Below are positions 54,547-62,842 of a stretch of 64,000 bases of DNA, piece by piece (position 1 is the stretch's first letter; each line of letters begins with the position of its first letter). Position numbers and translations under genes: made by a program. The stretch is from G963663365 sp963663365 (GTDB lineage: Bacteria > Hinthialibacterota > Hinthialibacteria > Hinthialibacterales > G963663365). Where the stretch lies: the NCBI GenBank assembly GCA_963663365.2, contig CAXXIH010000008.1:868001-932000 (forward strand). Direction: 5' to 3'. The notes beneath the pieces were generated by a model. It was not told where the DNA came from, did no database searches, and saw only the letters and a list, made by a program, of their open reading frames with translations.

Positions 54547-56577
54547 TTACCCGCCAAAGAATCGTTCGATTAGGCTTTCAACACCTTGAGTCTTTGGACG
54601 CAGGCGGCGCGCCACGTTGGTACGTGTGCTGACTTGTTCGGGATGAGGCAAAACCCAATGCAGTGTTGGCGGTGTTTTTCGATCCCCAGGCGTTACCCGC
54701 AATGCGCCTCCCATGATATTCAACGAGGTCAAAAAGGCTACAAGCGCGATTTCTTGACGACAGTTCAGGCGCTCGGTATAAGCGCCGGCCGGCGAGCCGA
54801 CACTCTCGGTCGCCTCACGGAGTACATTTAAATGGCTAAGTTTAGAAAGTTTAAAGTCACCGCTGGGCGCGATAACCAATTCGGCCCGATTCTGCGTATC
54901 GCGTTCGAGCCGCAACACCCATTCAAGCAATTCCGTTGTCTGCTCTGCCGTCTGCTTACGGGGCTGAGGGTTTTTGCGGCCCGTATCACAGAGGAACGCA
55001 ATCAAACTATCGAGCGCAATTTCCAGGACCTTTTCCGGGACAGCAACCATCGCTGCAACTTCAGGCGGATACAGCCGCACAGAGAGTTCCTGCGCAAAAA
55101 GGTCAGAGACCTGCAAATGCCTACCCAACCAAGGCCCCAAATCGAAACGGTCCACGGCTGGGGCATCTGCGGCATGGCCATTGAGCTTCGAATCCAAAAT
55201 TCCAACCGCCCGGAGCCGTTTCGACCAATGCACCAAATCATTCAATTCGGCCAAATGCAACTCAAAAGATGCCCGGCCGCCAGCACTAAATGATTTAAGC
55301 GCAGGCAATACAACTTCATCCAAAAACCGCCGGTACAGTTCTTCTAATTTGCCATCGGCGCCACGCCGGTTTCGGTCGGGCAATATATGCAACATAACCA
55401 CCCCGCGCCCGCCTTCATGCCGCTCCAAAAGAGCGCCATGGACTTTGGCATGGCGGCTTTGCCCATCCATCGGATCACGGTATGTCCACGAACATTCGGC
55501 GTTATCCTCGCCATTATCCCGGGTTAAACGCTGTACAACATTCAGAAGTGCATTGTCTTTCAGTTCTTCGCCTTGGCTTTCACGCAATGCCAGCCAACGT
55601 CTGGCCGGGCGATTTGCAGCCGCGATTTCACCGGCATGGTCGGCAACCAAAATTCCGTCTGCCGTATTTCCGAAGATTTCATGGAAAGCGAGCAAAGCCA
55701 TCGTCTTTTCGCGTTCCATGCTCTCCGCCGTCTGGCTCATACGGCTCTTATAATCCTGATAGGTGTTTTCCGATTGCCGAAGACTGTCTTCAAGGAGCAA
55801 AACGCGTTTCCGGTCGTGCTCGTGTTCGGCAAGAACCCGATTGACCTGCGTAACAAGAGCAACCATATCGGAAGACATAATCGAAGGCTCCAGCCGTCCC
55901 CGCATTCCACTGGAAACAATACGGTCAATGGCATCGGCCAGACGTTCGAAGCCGCCAACAATAAGCCGCCCGTAAAGAATGTAAACAGCAAGACCGATTA
56001 TTAAAAAAGCGCCGAGTGAAAAGTACAAAGTCCGCCGCGTAATCATTCGGAGTTCTGCTTTAAGCGGCTCCAAATTCCAGACAATTCTAAGCTGCCCCCA
56101 TAACGCGTCTCCGCCGTAGTAAACCGGCAGGTAATACTCACCGTCATAAGGGAACGAATTCGGGGTTTCGGATTGCATGATCCGATCCATCGAAAGCTGC
56201 ATCGGACGATGCTGAGGAGGATCGAGAGAGATGCCTTCCGGCAGATCGATTTCAACTTGGACTTTTCGAAATTTATCAATGAGAGCGGCAAACAGAATAC
56301 GAGGATCGTTTTTTACATAACGTTCAAGAATTGCACGTTGTTCTTTGCGGATATCTTCAGTGGGCAGATCGAACAATTTGCCTTTTAACGCACCGGCAAT
56401 CATTCTTGCTGCGGCCGACGCTTCCTCTTCGAAACGAGCGTTACCGACAGCAACTGTATTACGATAGAAATAGAACCCGCAAAGGCCTGTAGCCGCCGCG
56501 CCCAAGACTGCCAAAACCAGGCTCATGGTGAACCGTTGATTCAGTATCACCTTGTATGCCTCCTCAAACCCTTCCAT
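54547..56577 (-). CDS. Membrane sensor with degenerate histidine-kinase domain
   Basis: 676 residues. Transmembrane helix about 17-38, an extracytoplasmic sensor of about 140 residues, a second helix about 182-203, a HAMP-like segment (about 205-258), a coiled coil (about 265-300), a PAS domain (about 300-400; FGNTADGILVADHAGEIAAANRPARRWL) and a kinase-like C-terminus. The dimerisation helix (AELNDLVHWSKRL) has no His-box, and the ATPase part keeps the G2-type end (FLTSLNIMGGALRVTPGD) but lacks the N-box Asn (IALDSLIAFLCDTG). It may sense or bind without phosphotransfer. No response regulator is adjacent. Confidence 0.72.
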   Translation of the reverse strand: MEGFEEAYKVILNQRFTMSLVLAVLGAAATGLCGFYFYRNTVAVGNARFEEEASAAARMIAGALKGKLFDLPTEDIRKEQRAILERYVKNDPRILFAALIDKFRKVQVEIDLPEGISLDPPQHRPMQLSMDRIMQSETPNSFPYDGEYYLPVYYGGDALWGQLRIVWNLEPLKAELRMITRRTLYFSLGAFLIIGLAVYILYGRLIVGGFERLADAIDRIVSSGMRGRLEPSIMSSDMVALVTQVNRVLAEHEHDRKRVLLLEDSLRQSENTYQDYKSRMSQTAESMEREKTMALLAFHEIFGNTADGILVADHAGEIAAANRPARRWLALRESQGEELKDNALLNVVQRLTRDNGEDNAECSWTYRDPMDGQSRHAKVHGALLERHEGGRGVVMLHILPDRNRRGADGKLEELYRRFLDEVVLPALKSFSAGGRASFELHLAELNDLVHWSKRLRAVGILDSKLNGHAADAPAVDRFDLGPWLGRHLQVSDLFAQELSVRLYPPEVAAMVAVPEKVLEIALDSLIAFLCDTGRKNPQPRKQTAEQTTELLEWVLRLERDTQNRAELVIAPSGDFKLSKLSHLNVLREATESVGSPAGAYTERLNCRQEIALVAFLTSLNIMGGALRVTPGDRKTPPTLHWVLPHPEQVSTRTNVARRLRPKTQGVESLIERFFGG

Positions 56578-56721
56578 GCCGGAAAACCAGCTCCAGCCAA
56601 TTTTACTTTAAACTTTCGAGTGCCGCCTATTGGAATCAAAATCCATTCGGCATAGGCAGTATAGATTCCAGATCACGATTTCTCTGCACTAGCCCCATCT
56701 TACCGAAAGCGATTTCGACAA

Positions 56722-56760
56722 TCAAAAACCAAGGGCAGGGATATGACTCCCTGCCCTTTA
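56722..56760 (-). terminator. Rho-independent terminator after the second giant secreted protein
   Basis: AAGGGCAGGGA and TCCCTGCCCTT form a perfect 11-bp stem around a 6-base loop; on the minus strand it is followed by GG and five T residues. It lies 60 bp after the stop at 56820 and is the only feature recognised in the 56578-56819 gap. Confidence 0.85.
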
Positions 56761-56819
56761 AGATTCATGATTAACATTTGGACACGCGGGGCAGGCAACC
56801 GGCCCTGCGCGTTCCGCCT

Positions 56820-59800
56820 TTACTCAACAACCAACTCCAGGTCCCGTGCAATATCGACACCCAGGAATGGTGCATTGGGCAGGCTTGGTGCATTTCCAAT
56901 GGCATGAACGCCGCCAAAACCGTCCAGGATATAGTAGCCGTCGGAACCGTCGCTGGAGATTCCGTTGCCACTTACATCCACCGGATTGACTTCCACATCA
57001 CGCATAATGTCAAAGCCAAAGTACGGCAGATTTACATTCATGACATCTTTCAAGTCGCCGGCATCATCACGAGGCTGACCACCATCGTCTGTCGTATCGG
57101 GAGCGCCAAGCGCACCACCCGGAGTAGCCACAACCGATCCGGTACCGCTAACAGCAATGAAGTCAAGCACGTTATTGGCACCATCCGCAACCAGCTCAAT
57201 CCCTTGGTACGTGAAGGCGTAATCGACTTTGGAGTTCACTAAGATCTGGTCCGTGTCGCCAAAGCAATGGAGCGCACCGAAACTATCCAACATGACATAG
57301 CCGGTGGGAGTTCCATCCGGACCGTATACAACTTCCAGATCGCGCGCGGCGTCAAATCCAAATCCGACACCGAGATCATTCGGATTGATCTCGATTTCGG
57401 CGATGTAGTCGAGAACACCGTTTCCATTGGTGTCTTCATTGACAACTTGGAATTCGCCCGGTGAAACTTCCACAAGGCCGATGTCCAAAACGCCGTTTCC
57501 ATTCGTATCTTCATTCAAAAAGACATCGAGTGTGCCATTGCCGTTCTCATCGAAGAGAATGTTTCCATCGCTGAGTTCGACGCGGGTTTTGGTGTTATCC
57601 ACATCCAGAATATCGCCGAAGAACGGGGCGTCGCCGATCGGGATAATCATGCCCTGTCCAAGCAGAACATAACCTGAGGCAACACCACCGGCGATACCGG
57701 TAATCTCAATGTCACGGGCCACATCGGCTGTAAGGCCGAGTGCTGCGATTTTGGGTTCCGTAGCCGCGCCGGATGAAGGAGCGAGCGGGCGGAAACTCTT
57801 AATCGTGCCCATACCATTCAGGATATAGAACGCACCGCCAGTGCCCGGAGCAGGGGCAATGGCACGTACTAAATCATCTTCTTGCGGCGCGGCGGAAACG
57901 ACCGAATCCGGCGTATGGAAGAGTCCATAACCGTCGGCAATAATAAATGTGCTCGGCGGAGTGACTTCCAAAAGCAGGTTAATTGAGTTCGAAACATTTC
58001 CGGCGGCATCGGTGGCAACCAAGAAAAGTTCATCCGGATTGGAGCGGCTGTAGGTCATACTGAAAGCACCTGTTTCGTCAGCCGTCGTGGCGCCCAAGAA
58101 GTCTGTTAAAGCGGAATTCGCATAAAGAGTAATCGAACTTCCGGCTTCAACCGAACCGGCATCGCCCGAAACACTGCTTGTAGAAACCGTGATAGCTGAT
58201 GTATCGGGATCTTCAATCCGAACATCCAGCGTAATGGGAATCGGATCGCCGGAGAAATTGAAATTCATGTCAAACAGAGCCAAGAAGACTTCTTCATAGC
58301 CTGCGACTTTTTGCACATTGGCGCGCCAGTAGTTTTCGCCCAGATCGATATTCGATACGCCGGGAATCCACAAACCGGGAATGAGATCACCGCTCAACAG
58401 GCTATCGAAGGGAGCAATATCCACCAGCACGATGGATGGATCGTTCACATCGATTTCGCCATCTGCATTTCCGTCGGCAAGAATCGCAACATAAGGAACG
58501 GCATCCGCTGAAATCGAAGTCGGCGCACCTGCCGTTGCCGGGAGGATATTAAGAACATTCAGAATATCTGAACGATCCGCCCCGCGCTGTACCAGCTGAA
58601 TGTCGACTTCAGGAAGAATCGAGAAACCGATCACAGGACCTGTACGATCCAAACCGGTGATAGCAACCTGGCCGATTTCCGATCCGAGAGCGCTGACTAC
58701 CGATACATAGCCACCGGTGATATAGGATTCGCTATTAAAGACTTCAGCGTCCGGATAGTGCTCGGGAATATCGATGGTCACGGCGCCTGTGCCGACACCA
58801 TCAAAACCGGTCATCCAGAAATTGACATCTGTCAATGGTCTGAAATCGGTTGAATTGTTGAAGAGATTCACATAAAGACCGTCAATCGCAACACCGGTTG
58901 TGCTGTTTACGACGGTAACCACGATTTTATCGCCACTACCGCGCGTATAGTTGGTTACAGTGGCCGTAATCCCCACATTCGTCGGAAATACATCCAAGTT
59001 CACGACGGTGTACCGGCTTGAATTACCGGCTAGGTCCACGGCCTGAAGAACCAGTGTCTCACCGACAGCGCCATTCATCGTTACCGTGAAACTTCCATCA
59101 GCAGCAGCCGCGACGGTGGAGCGGACTCCGATCTGCCGTCCACCGAACGGCAAATCATCTAATACATCGCCCGTTGAAACACCATCAACAGGTGTGAAAT
59201 CGGCAGCAGCACCAATGACCTGAACGCTTGCATCGCTATCGGCGACACCTGTAAAGGTGTACTCAATAGCCGCGCCAGCGGTAAATGTCGCCGTGATACT
59301 TCCGGCATCAACGACAACATCATCGCTCGTGAGATCGATATCCACTCGGACTACATCGCTGATGTTGCCGGCGCGGTCGACCGCGCGAACATTCACAAAA
59401 GGCGATGCGGGGACATTTACGGTAAACGCGCCCGTTGTCGTATCGGCCGTAACCGTTTCGATCAACGTGTCATCCTGAACCGCGCCGCCAAAGACGGTTG
59501 AAGTCACGATAACGGCTGCGCCGGGTTCGGCAAAGCCGCTAACCGTTCCCACAATACCAGTCGGAGTGTTATCCGACGTTAGGGAGTACAAATTCGAAGC
59601 GGTATCCAGAGTGAAGGTCTGCGAACTGACATTGCCAAAGGCATCCGTGAAGTAAACGGGTACATTTTCACCGAGCGGCTCATCCAGCGTAAAGAACGGA
59701 GAGATATTCAGCGAGAAAGTACCATCAGCGCTAATATTGGCTGAATCCGTATTATCATAGTTCACGAAACCACCTGATACTTCACTTGTACCTACTGAAC

Positions 59801-60869
59801 CGGTAATGAAACCGAGCGTAGTTGTGAAGGGGAATCCGGCGGCGGCATCGGCAACATTATTGTTATTCACGCCATCAACAATCGCATCGACGCTGAAATC
59901 GGCGGAAATATCGTTTTGAACGGTAGCGGTAAAGCTGGTGCCATTAGACTGGGTAATCGTTAATGTCAAAACACCGTCCAATGTTCCCACACCGTCTTTT
60001 GTAATGTTTCCGCTGTTTTGATCGGAGACGCCAAAGAACGGAATACTTCCGTTACTCTGGAACGTGGAACTGCCTCCGGGCAGATAACTGTTGTTCAAAG
60101 AAGCGATTTGAACACTTTGAATCGCATTCCCGATAAACATCTGCTGACGGACAACAATGGTCGAAAGACCGGGCACCGCGCCGGGGAGACCCTGGAAAGC
60201 ATCAATCAGAACACCGTTCTGAGTCCGCTGTGTTAGCAGCATATAGCCTACAAGGTCTTCATTACCGGGAGCGGAAATGGCGATTTTGCGGACCGGAACA
60301 TCTTTGGCCGCAGAACTGACCAAATTGCCATCGGCATCCACCGAAACCGGTATATGAGCATTTATCGTTCCGTATTGTGGCGAGACAATCCGCACATAGA
60401 GATTCCCCGTGGTGAGCAGGGTCGGATTGACGACAATGGATAATCCATCTCCCGCACCCGGGAATCCGCCATTGGGAGAAGCTTTAACACTGGTTGGAGT
60501 TCCAGCCTGTAAAAGTTTCCCGGCGTCTCGATAGAAGCTCACAGTCGATGAACTTGGGACAGCGCTCATTAAGCCAATAACGACAAGATTGCCGGAGCCA
60601 TCGACTTCGACAAACACATCGCCTAAGAGGCTTTGATTGGAGGCGTTGTCCGCTTGCAGGGTGATACGCGCCATATCGGCAGGCCGTACCGCCCAGCCAT
60701 CGGCTGGAGCCATGATGAGGCAGACCAGTGCTCCCCAGAGCAGCGTCGCGGTAAACGTGCACCACGCTTTGCTCCGCGGGGAGCGTGCCCCTTCGCATGA
60801 TGTTATTCTTTCACCTGATGAGTGACGCAGGCGAAGCCCGCTCGAGGCAAGCCTAACGGCTCGATTCAT
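56820..60869 (-). CDS. Second giant secreted protein with Ig-like and blade-like repeats
   Basis: 1349 residues from the ATG at 60869, preceded by GGAGGAACGACC; an in-frame ATG at 61064 lies inside the upstream gene. Signal anchor about 38-60 (TATLLWGALVCLIMAPADGWA). Residues about 330-950 are bacterial Ig-like units (VRAVDRAGNISDVV; LQAVDLAGNSSRYT). Near 1125-1185 a Ca-loop pair repeats as EDTNGNGVLD. The last 330 residues are blade-like repeats: YVLLGQGMIIPIG, YVMLDSFGALHCFG, YYILDGFGGVHAIG, each preceded by ARDIE, ARDLEV or MRDVEV. This repeat also occurs in the giant protein at 19298. Likely extracellular. Confidence 0.82.
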   Translation of the reverse strand: MNRAVRLASSGLRLRHSSGERITSCEGARSPRSKAWCTFTATLLWGALVCLIMAPADGWAVRPADMARITLQADNASNQSLLGDVFVEVDGSGNLVVIGLMSAVPSSSTVSFYRDAGKLLQAGTPTSVKASPNGGFPGAGDGLSIVVNPTLLTTGNLYVRIVSPQYGTINAHIPVSVDADGNLVSSAAKDVPVRKIAISAPGNEDLVGYMLLTQRTQNGVLIDAFQGLPGAVPGLSTIVVRQQMFIGNAIQSVQIASLNNSYLPGGSSTFQSNGSIPFFGVSDQNSGNITKDGVGTLDGVLTLTITQSNGTSFTATVQNDISADFSVDAIVDGVNNNNVADAAAGFPFTTTLGFITGSVGTSEVSGGFVNYDNTDSANISADGTFSLNISPFFTLDEPLGENVPVYFTDAFGNVSSQTFTLDTASNLYSLTSDNTPTGIVGTVSGFAEPGAAVIVTSTVFGGAVQDDTLIETVTADTTTGAFTVNVPASPFVNVRAVDRAGNISDVVRVDIDLTSDDVVVDAGSITATFTAGAAIEYTFTGVADSDASVQVIGAAADFTPVDGVSTGDVLDDLPFGGRQIGVRSTVAAAADGSFTVTMNGAVGETLVLQAVDLAGNSSRYTVVNLDVFPTNVGITATVTNYTRGSGDKIVVTVVNSTTGVAIDGLYVNLFNNSTDFRPLTDVNFWMTGFDGVGTGAVTIDIPEHYPDAEVFNSESYITGGYVSVVSALGSEIGQVAITGLDRTGPVIGFSILPEVDIQLVQRGADRSDILNVLNILPATAGAPTSISADAVPYVAILADGNADGEIDVNDPSIVLVDIAPFDSLLSGDLIPGLWIPGVSNIDLGENYWRANVQKVAGYEEVFLALFDMNFNFSGDPIPITLDVRIEDPDTSAITVSTSSVSGDAGSVEAGSSITLYANSALTDFLGATTADETGAFSMTYSRSNPDELFLVATDAAGNVSNSINLLLEVTPPSTFIIADGYGLFHTPDSVVSAAPQEDDLVRAIAPAPGTGGAFYILNGMGTIKSFRPLAPSSGAATEPKIAALGLTADVARDIEITGIAGGVASGYVLLGQGMIIPIGDAPFFGDILDVDNTKTRVELSDGNILFDENGNGTLDVFLNEDTNGNGVLDIGLVEVSPGEFQVVNEDTNGNGVLDYIAEIEINPNDLGVGFGFDAARDLEVVYGPDGTPTGYVMLDSFGALHCFGDTDQILVNSKVDYAFTYQGIELVADGANNVLDFIAVSGTGSVVATPGGALGAPDTTDDGGQPRDDAGDLKDVMNVNLPYFGFDIMRDVEVNPVDVSGNGISSDGSDGYYILDGFGGVHAIGNAPSLPNAPFLGVDIARDLELVVE

Positions 60870-60996
60870 GGTCGTTCCTCCTCGTCGGTTGGTCCGCCAG
60901 TGTTTGGCATCCCGTTGGAGCGTTTTGGGCAGCCAAGGTAATGGATGCTCCACTGAGGCGAACATAGCACAATCCCAGCGTTTTCGCTGGGCATTC

Positions 60997-61425
60997 TCAT
61001 TCTTCCGTTTCGCTCTCCCCTGACCGTTTCCCGCTTGGGATTGGCGGAGGGGCCGCAAATTCACTTGTTGTCCAGAGCCGGCGAACCGTTACATCGATAC
61101 GATTCACTTCAACTCCGGTCATATCCTCAATTACTGTCTTCACCTCTTTTTGGAGGGAAGTAGCCACAGCGGGAATCGGCGCGGTATCATCCAAATCCAC
61201 CGTAAGATCGACTTGGACAGGCCCTCCATTGGTGGCCAATACTCGCACTTCAGGTCCCGAAACACCCGAACGCACCGGCCGGGGAAGCTTTGCGATACGT
61301 CCCAATGTTAGGACCGCAGGAACACGATCCAAACAACGTGACGCTATACTACGGTAGACCTCATCGTCTACACGAAGTTCAAACGCGACCTCCTCGGTCT
61401 TCACGCCGGATTCTATTTCAACCAT
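60997..61425 (-). CDS. Asp23/Gls24-family protein
   Basis: 142 residues. The core (about 10-115) has the Asp23/Gls24 fold: FELRVDDEVYRSIASRCLDRVPAVLTLG, then VDLTVDLDDTAPIPAVATSLQKEVKTVIEDMTGVEVNRIDVTVR, the latter close to the family signature at its end. In Gram-positives the family forms an envelope-stress protein at the membrane. Here it is translationally coupled (TAATG) to an HU-like gene, so its role may differ. The C-terminal 30 residues are Pro/Ser/Glu-rich. Confidence 0.85.
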   Translation of the reverse strand: MVEIESGVKTEEVAFELRVDDEVYRSIASRCLDRVPAVLTLGRIAKLPRPVRSGVSGPEVRVLATNGGPVQVDLTVDLDDTAPIPAVATSLQKEVKTVIEDMTGVEVNRIDVTVRRLWTTSEFAAPPPIPSGKRSGESETEE

Positions 61426-61898
61426 TATTCGTCTCTGCCACCCGGAAAGCCCCTTTGGCCCATCTCATAGGACCCCGATGAGTCCATCGGCGAAGCGCCT
61501 GAGGGATTCCCGGATTGTGATGTGGAAAATCCAGGCCGGTCAGCGGAAGCCTGAGACACACCCACGGATGAGTCCTCATAATCCGAATCGTTATCTTCAG
61601 GTTCTCGAACTGGATCCAGTCCGGCAACCACATCCTTCATATATTTGCCAGCTTTAAACTGAACGATATTCCGGGCGGGAACATCAGCCGATTCTTTCGT
61701 AACCGGATTACGGCCAATCCGTGCTGGCGTCTTTTTTACACGAAAAACACCGAAATTCCTTACTTCAATACGGCGTTCACGTGCAAGCGTTTCGATAAAA
61801 ACATCGAACACACACTCAATAATAACTTTTGTGTGGTTCTTTCGCTGCTTGGTACGTTCAGCAACGATTTCTATGATTTCTTTCTTCGTCACGGTCAC
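61425..61898 (-). CDS. HU/IHF-family DNA-binding protein with long acidic Ser/Gly tail
   Basis: 157 residues, GTG start at 61898 with AGGA upstream. Residues about 1-92 form a full HU/IHF domain: TKKEIIEIVAERTKQ helix, VIIECVFDVFIETLAR dimer helix, then VRNFGVFRVKKTPARIGRNPVTKESADVPARNIVQFKAGK with the DNA-wrapping arm and the RNPxTxE motif and proline. About 65 residues follow, disordered and rich in Ser, Gly, Asp and Glu (PEDNDSDYEDSS), about 1.7 times the normal length. The stop TAA overlaps the ATG of the Asp23 gene. Confidence 0.9.
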   Translation of the reverse strand: MTVTKKEIIEIVAERTKQRKNHTKVIIECVFDVFIETLARERRIEVRNFGVFRVKKTPARIGRNPVTKESADVPARNIVQFKAGKYMKDVVAGLDPVREPEDNDSDYEDSSVGVSQASADRPGFSTSQSGNPSGASPMDSSGSYEMGQRGFPGGRDE

Positions 61899-62161
61899 TA
61901 AAAGTCCTAACGACGCATTCTGGCGAATCGGCTTTCACGAAACACAAAAAGTGATACCGATGTCTGGCGTCACCGGTCCATCACTTCATAAATACCCCTA
62001 ACGTGAACCGAAACTCCCTTCCTTTTATCCGCCGTACTGCAACCACAGCCGACTGATACCAGAAGACGGCGCCATCACCTTTGGGCTTTTCTGCCCTAAA
62101 GATGAGAGCCTCAGTGTCCGTCCTGCATGCCCATAAGGCATACAAGATGAATTATTCTTAA

Positions 62162-62233
<72 letters not shown>

Positions 62234-62326
62234 TCAGTTTTCTATCGACAAGTATCCTATCGGAGCACACGAGGAATGTTTTTTACCGCCGTGATGCTCC
62301 GTTAACTTTAGAATTTCAGCCACGAT

Positions 62327-62356
62327 ACGTTATCTCTTATCCACGTTCTCTGTCAA
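62327..62356 (-). promoter_or_regulatory. Possible sigma-70 promoter for the tRNA-fMet gene
   Basis: TTGACA (62356-62351) on the minus strand, followed after 18 bp by TAACGT (or after 16 bp by GATAAC). The predicted start is about 90 nt ahead of the tRNA, a usual length for a processed leader. Confidence 0.4.
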
Positions 62357-62423
62357 GTTTAATTTTCCTTAGCGGACACTTCTTGGACCACTGTCCAGAC
62401 CCAAAGAGCAGAGGATATCCAGA

Positions 62424-62471
62424 AATAACGAGGCGCCGGACTGTCGCATTTTGAGACGATTTCCGGCGCCT
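62424..62471 (-). terminator. Hairpin, likely terminator after the ftsB-like gene
   Basis: AGGCGCCGGA and TCCGGCGCCT pair perfectly over 10 bp around a 21-base loop. On the minus strand it is followed by a T-rich CGTTATTTCT, so it would end the eno-ftsB transcript. The loop is long and the T-run broken, so this is moderate evidence. Confidence 0.55.
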
Positions 62472-62517
62472 GCTATCGACTAGCTAATAAACAAGAGCGC
62501 GTTGCTTATTCACTGGA

Positions 62518-62793
62518 TTATTGAGTCCATGTGACAAGCACTTCTCCACGGACGAGATAACCCATCCGTTCACGCGCAACTTCTTCCCATGCCAATGAAT
62601 CCGAGGAGAGGCGGGCTGCCGCATTTTTGGCTTCAGCCAGCTCCTCAGTTAAGGATTCAACCTCGGCGCTTAGCCGCTCAACTTCCATTCGATAGGTTTG
62701 CAAGTTGGCTTGACGCTCATGAACCAGCGATAGACCCATGCTTACACACACAACAAGCAAACCGGCGAGACCGATGAGGCGGAAAAAAGCCAT
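62518..62793 (-). CDS. FtsB/DivIC-like septum formation protein
   Basis: 91 residues. A transmembrane helix (about 4-24, RLIGLAGLLVVCVSMGLSL) is followed by a coiled coil (about 27-70, heptads of L, V and A with E/R between) and a short C-terminal part ending in VARERMGYLVRGEVLVTW, which matches the FtsB/DivIC ending. FtsB works with FtsL and FtsQ in the divisome. The eno gene lies 50 bp upstream on the same strand, a common eno-ftsB pairing. Exact FtsB versus DivIC naming cannot be settled. Confidence 0.85.
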   Translation of the reverse strand: MAFFRLIGLAGLLVVCVSMGLSLVHERQANLQTYRMEVERLSAEVESLTEELAEAKNAAARLSSDSLAWEEVARERMGYLVRGEVLVTWTQ

Positions 62794-62842
62794 GATTGTC
62801 GTGACTCCTTATCGTATCGGCCCTCGAATCAATTGGGCGTCG

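Noticed and set aside
60870..61064. 65-residue extension of the second giant protein
   Set aside because: It overlaps the Asp23 gene and precedes a strong GGAGG-type site at 60869.
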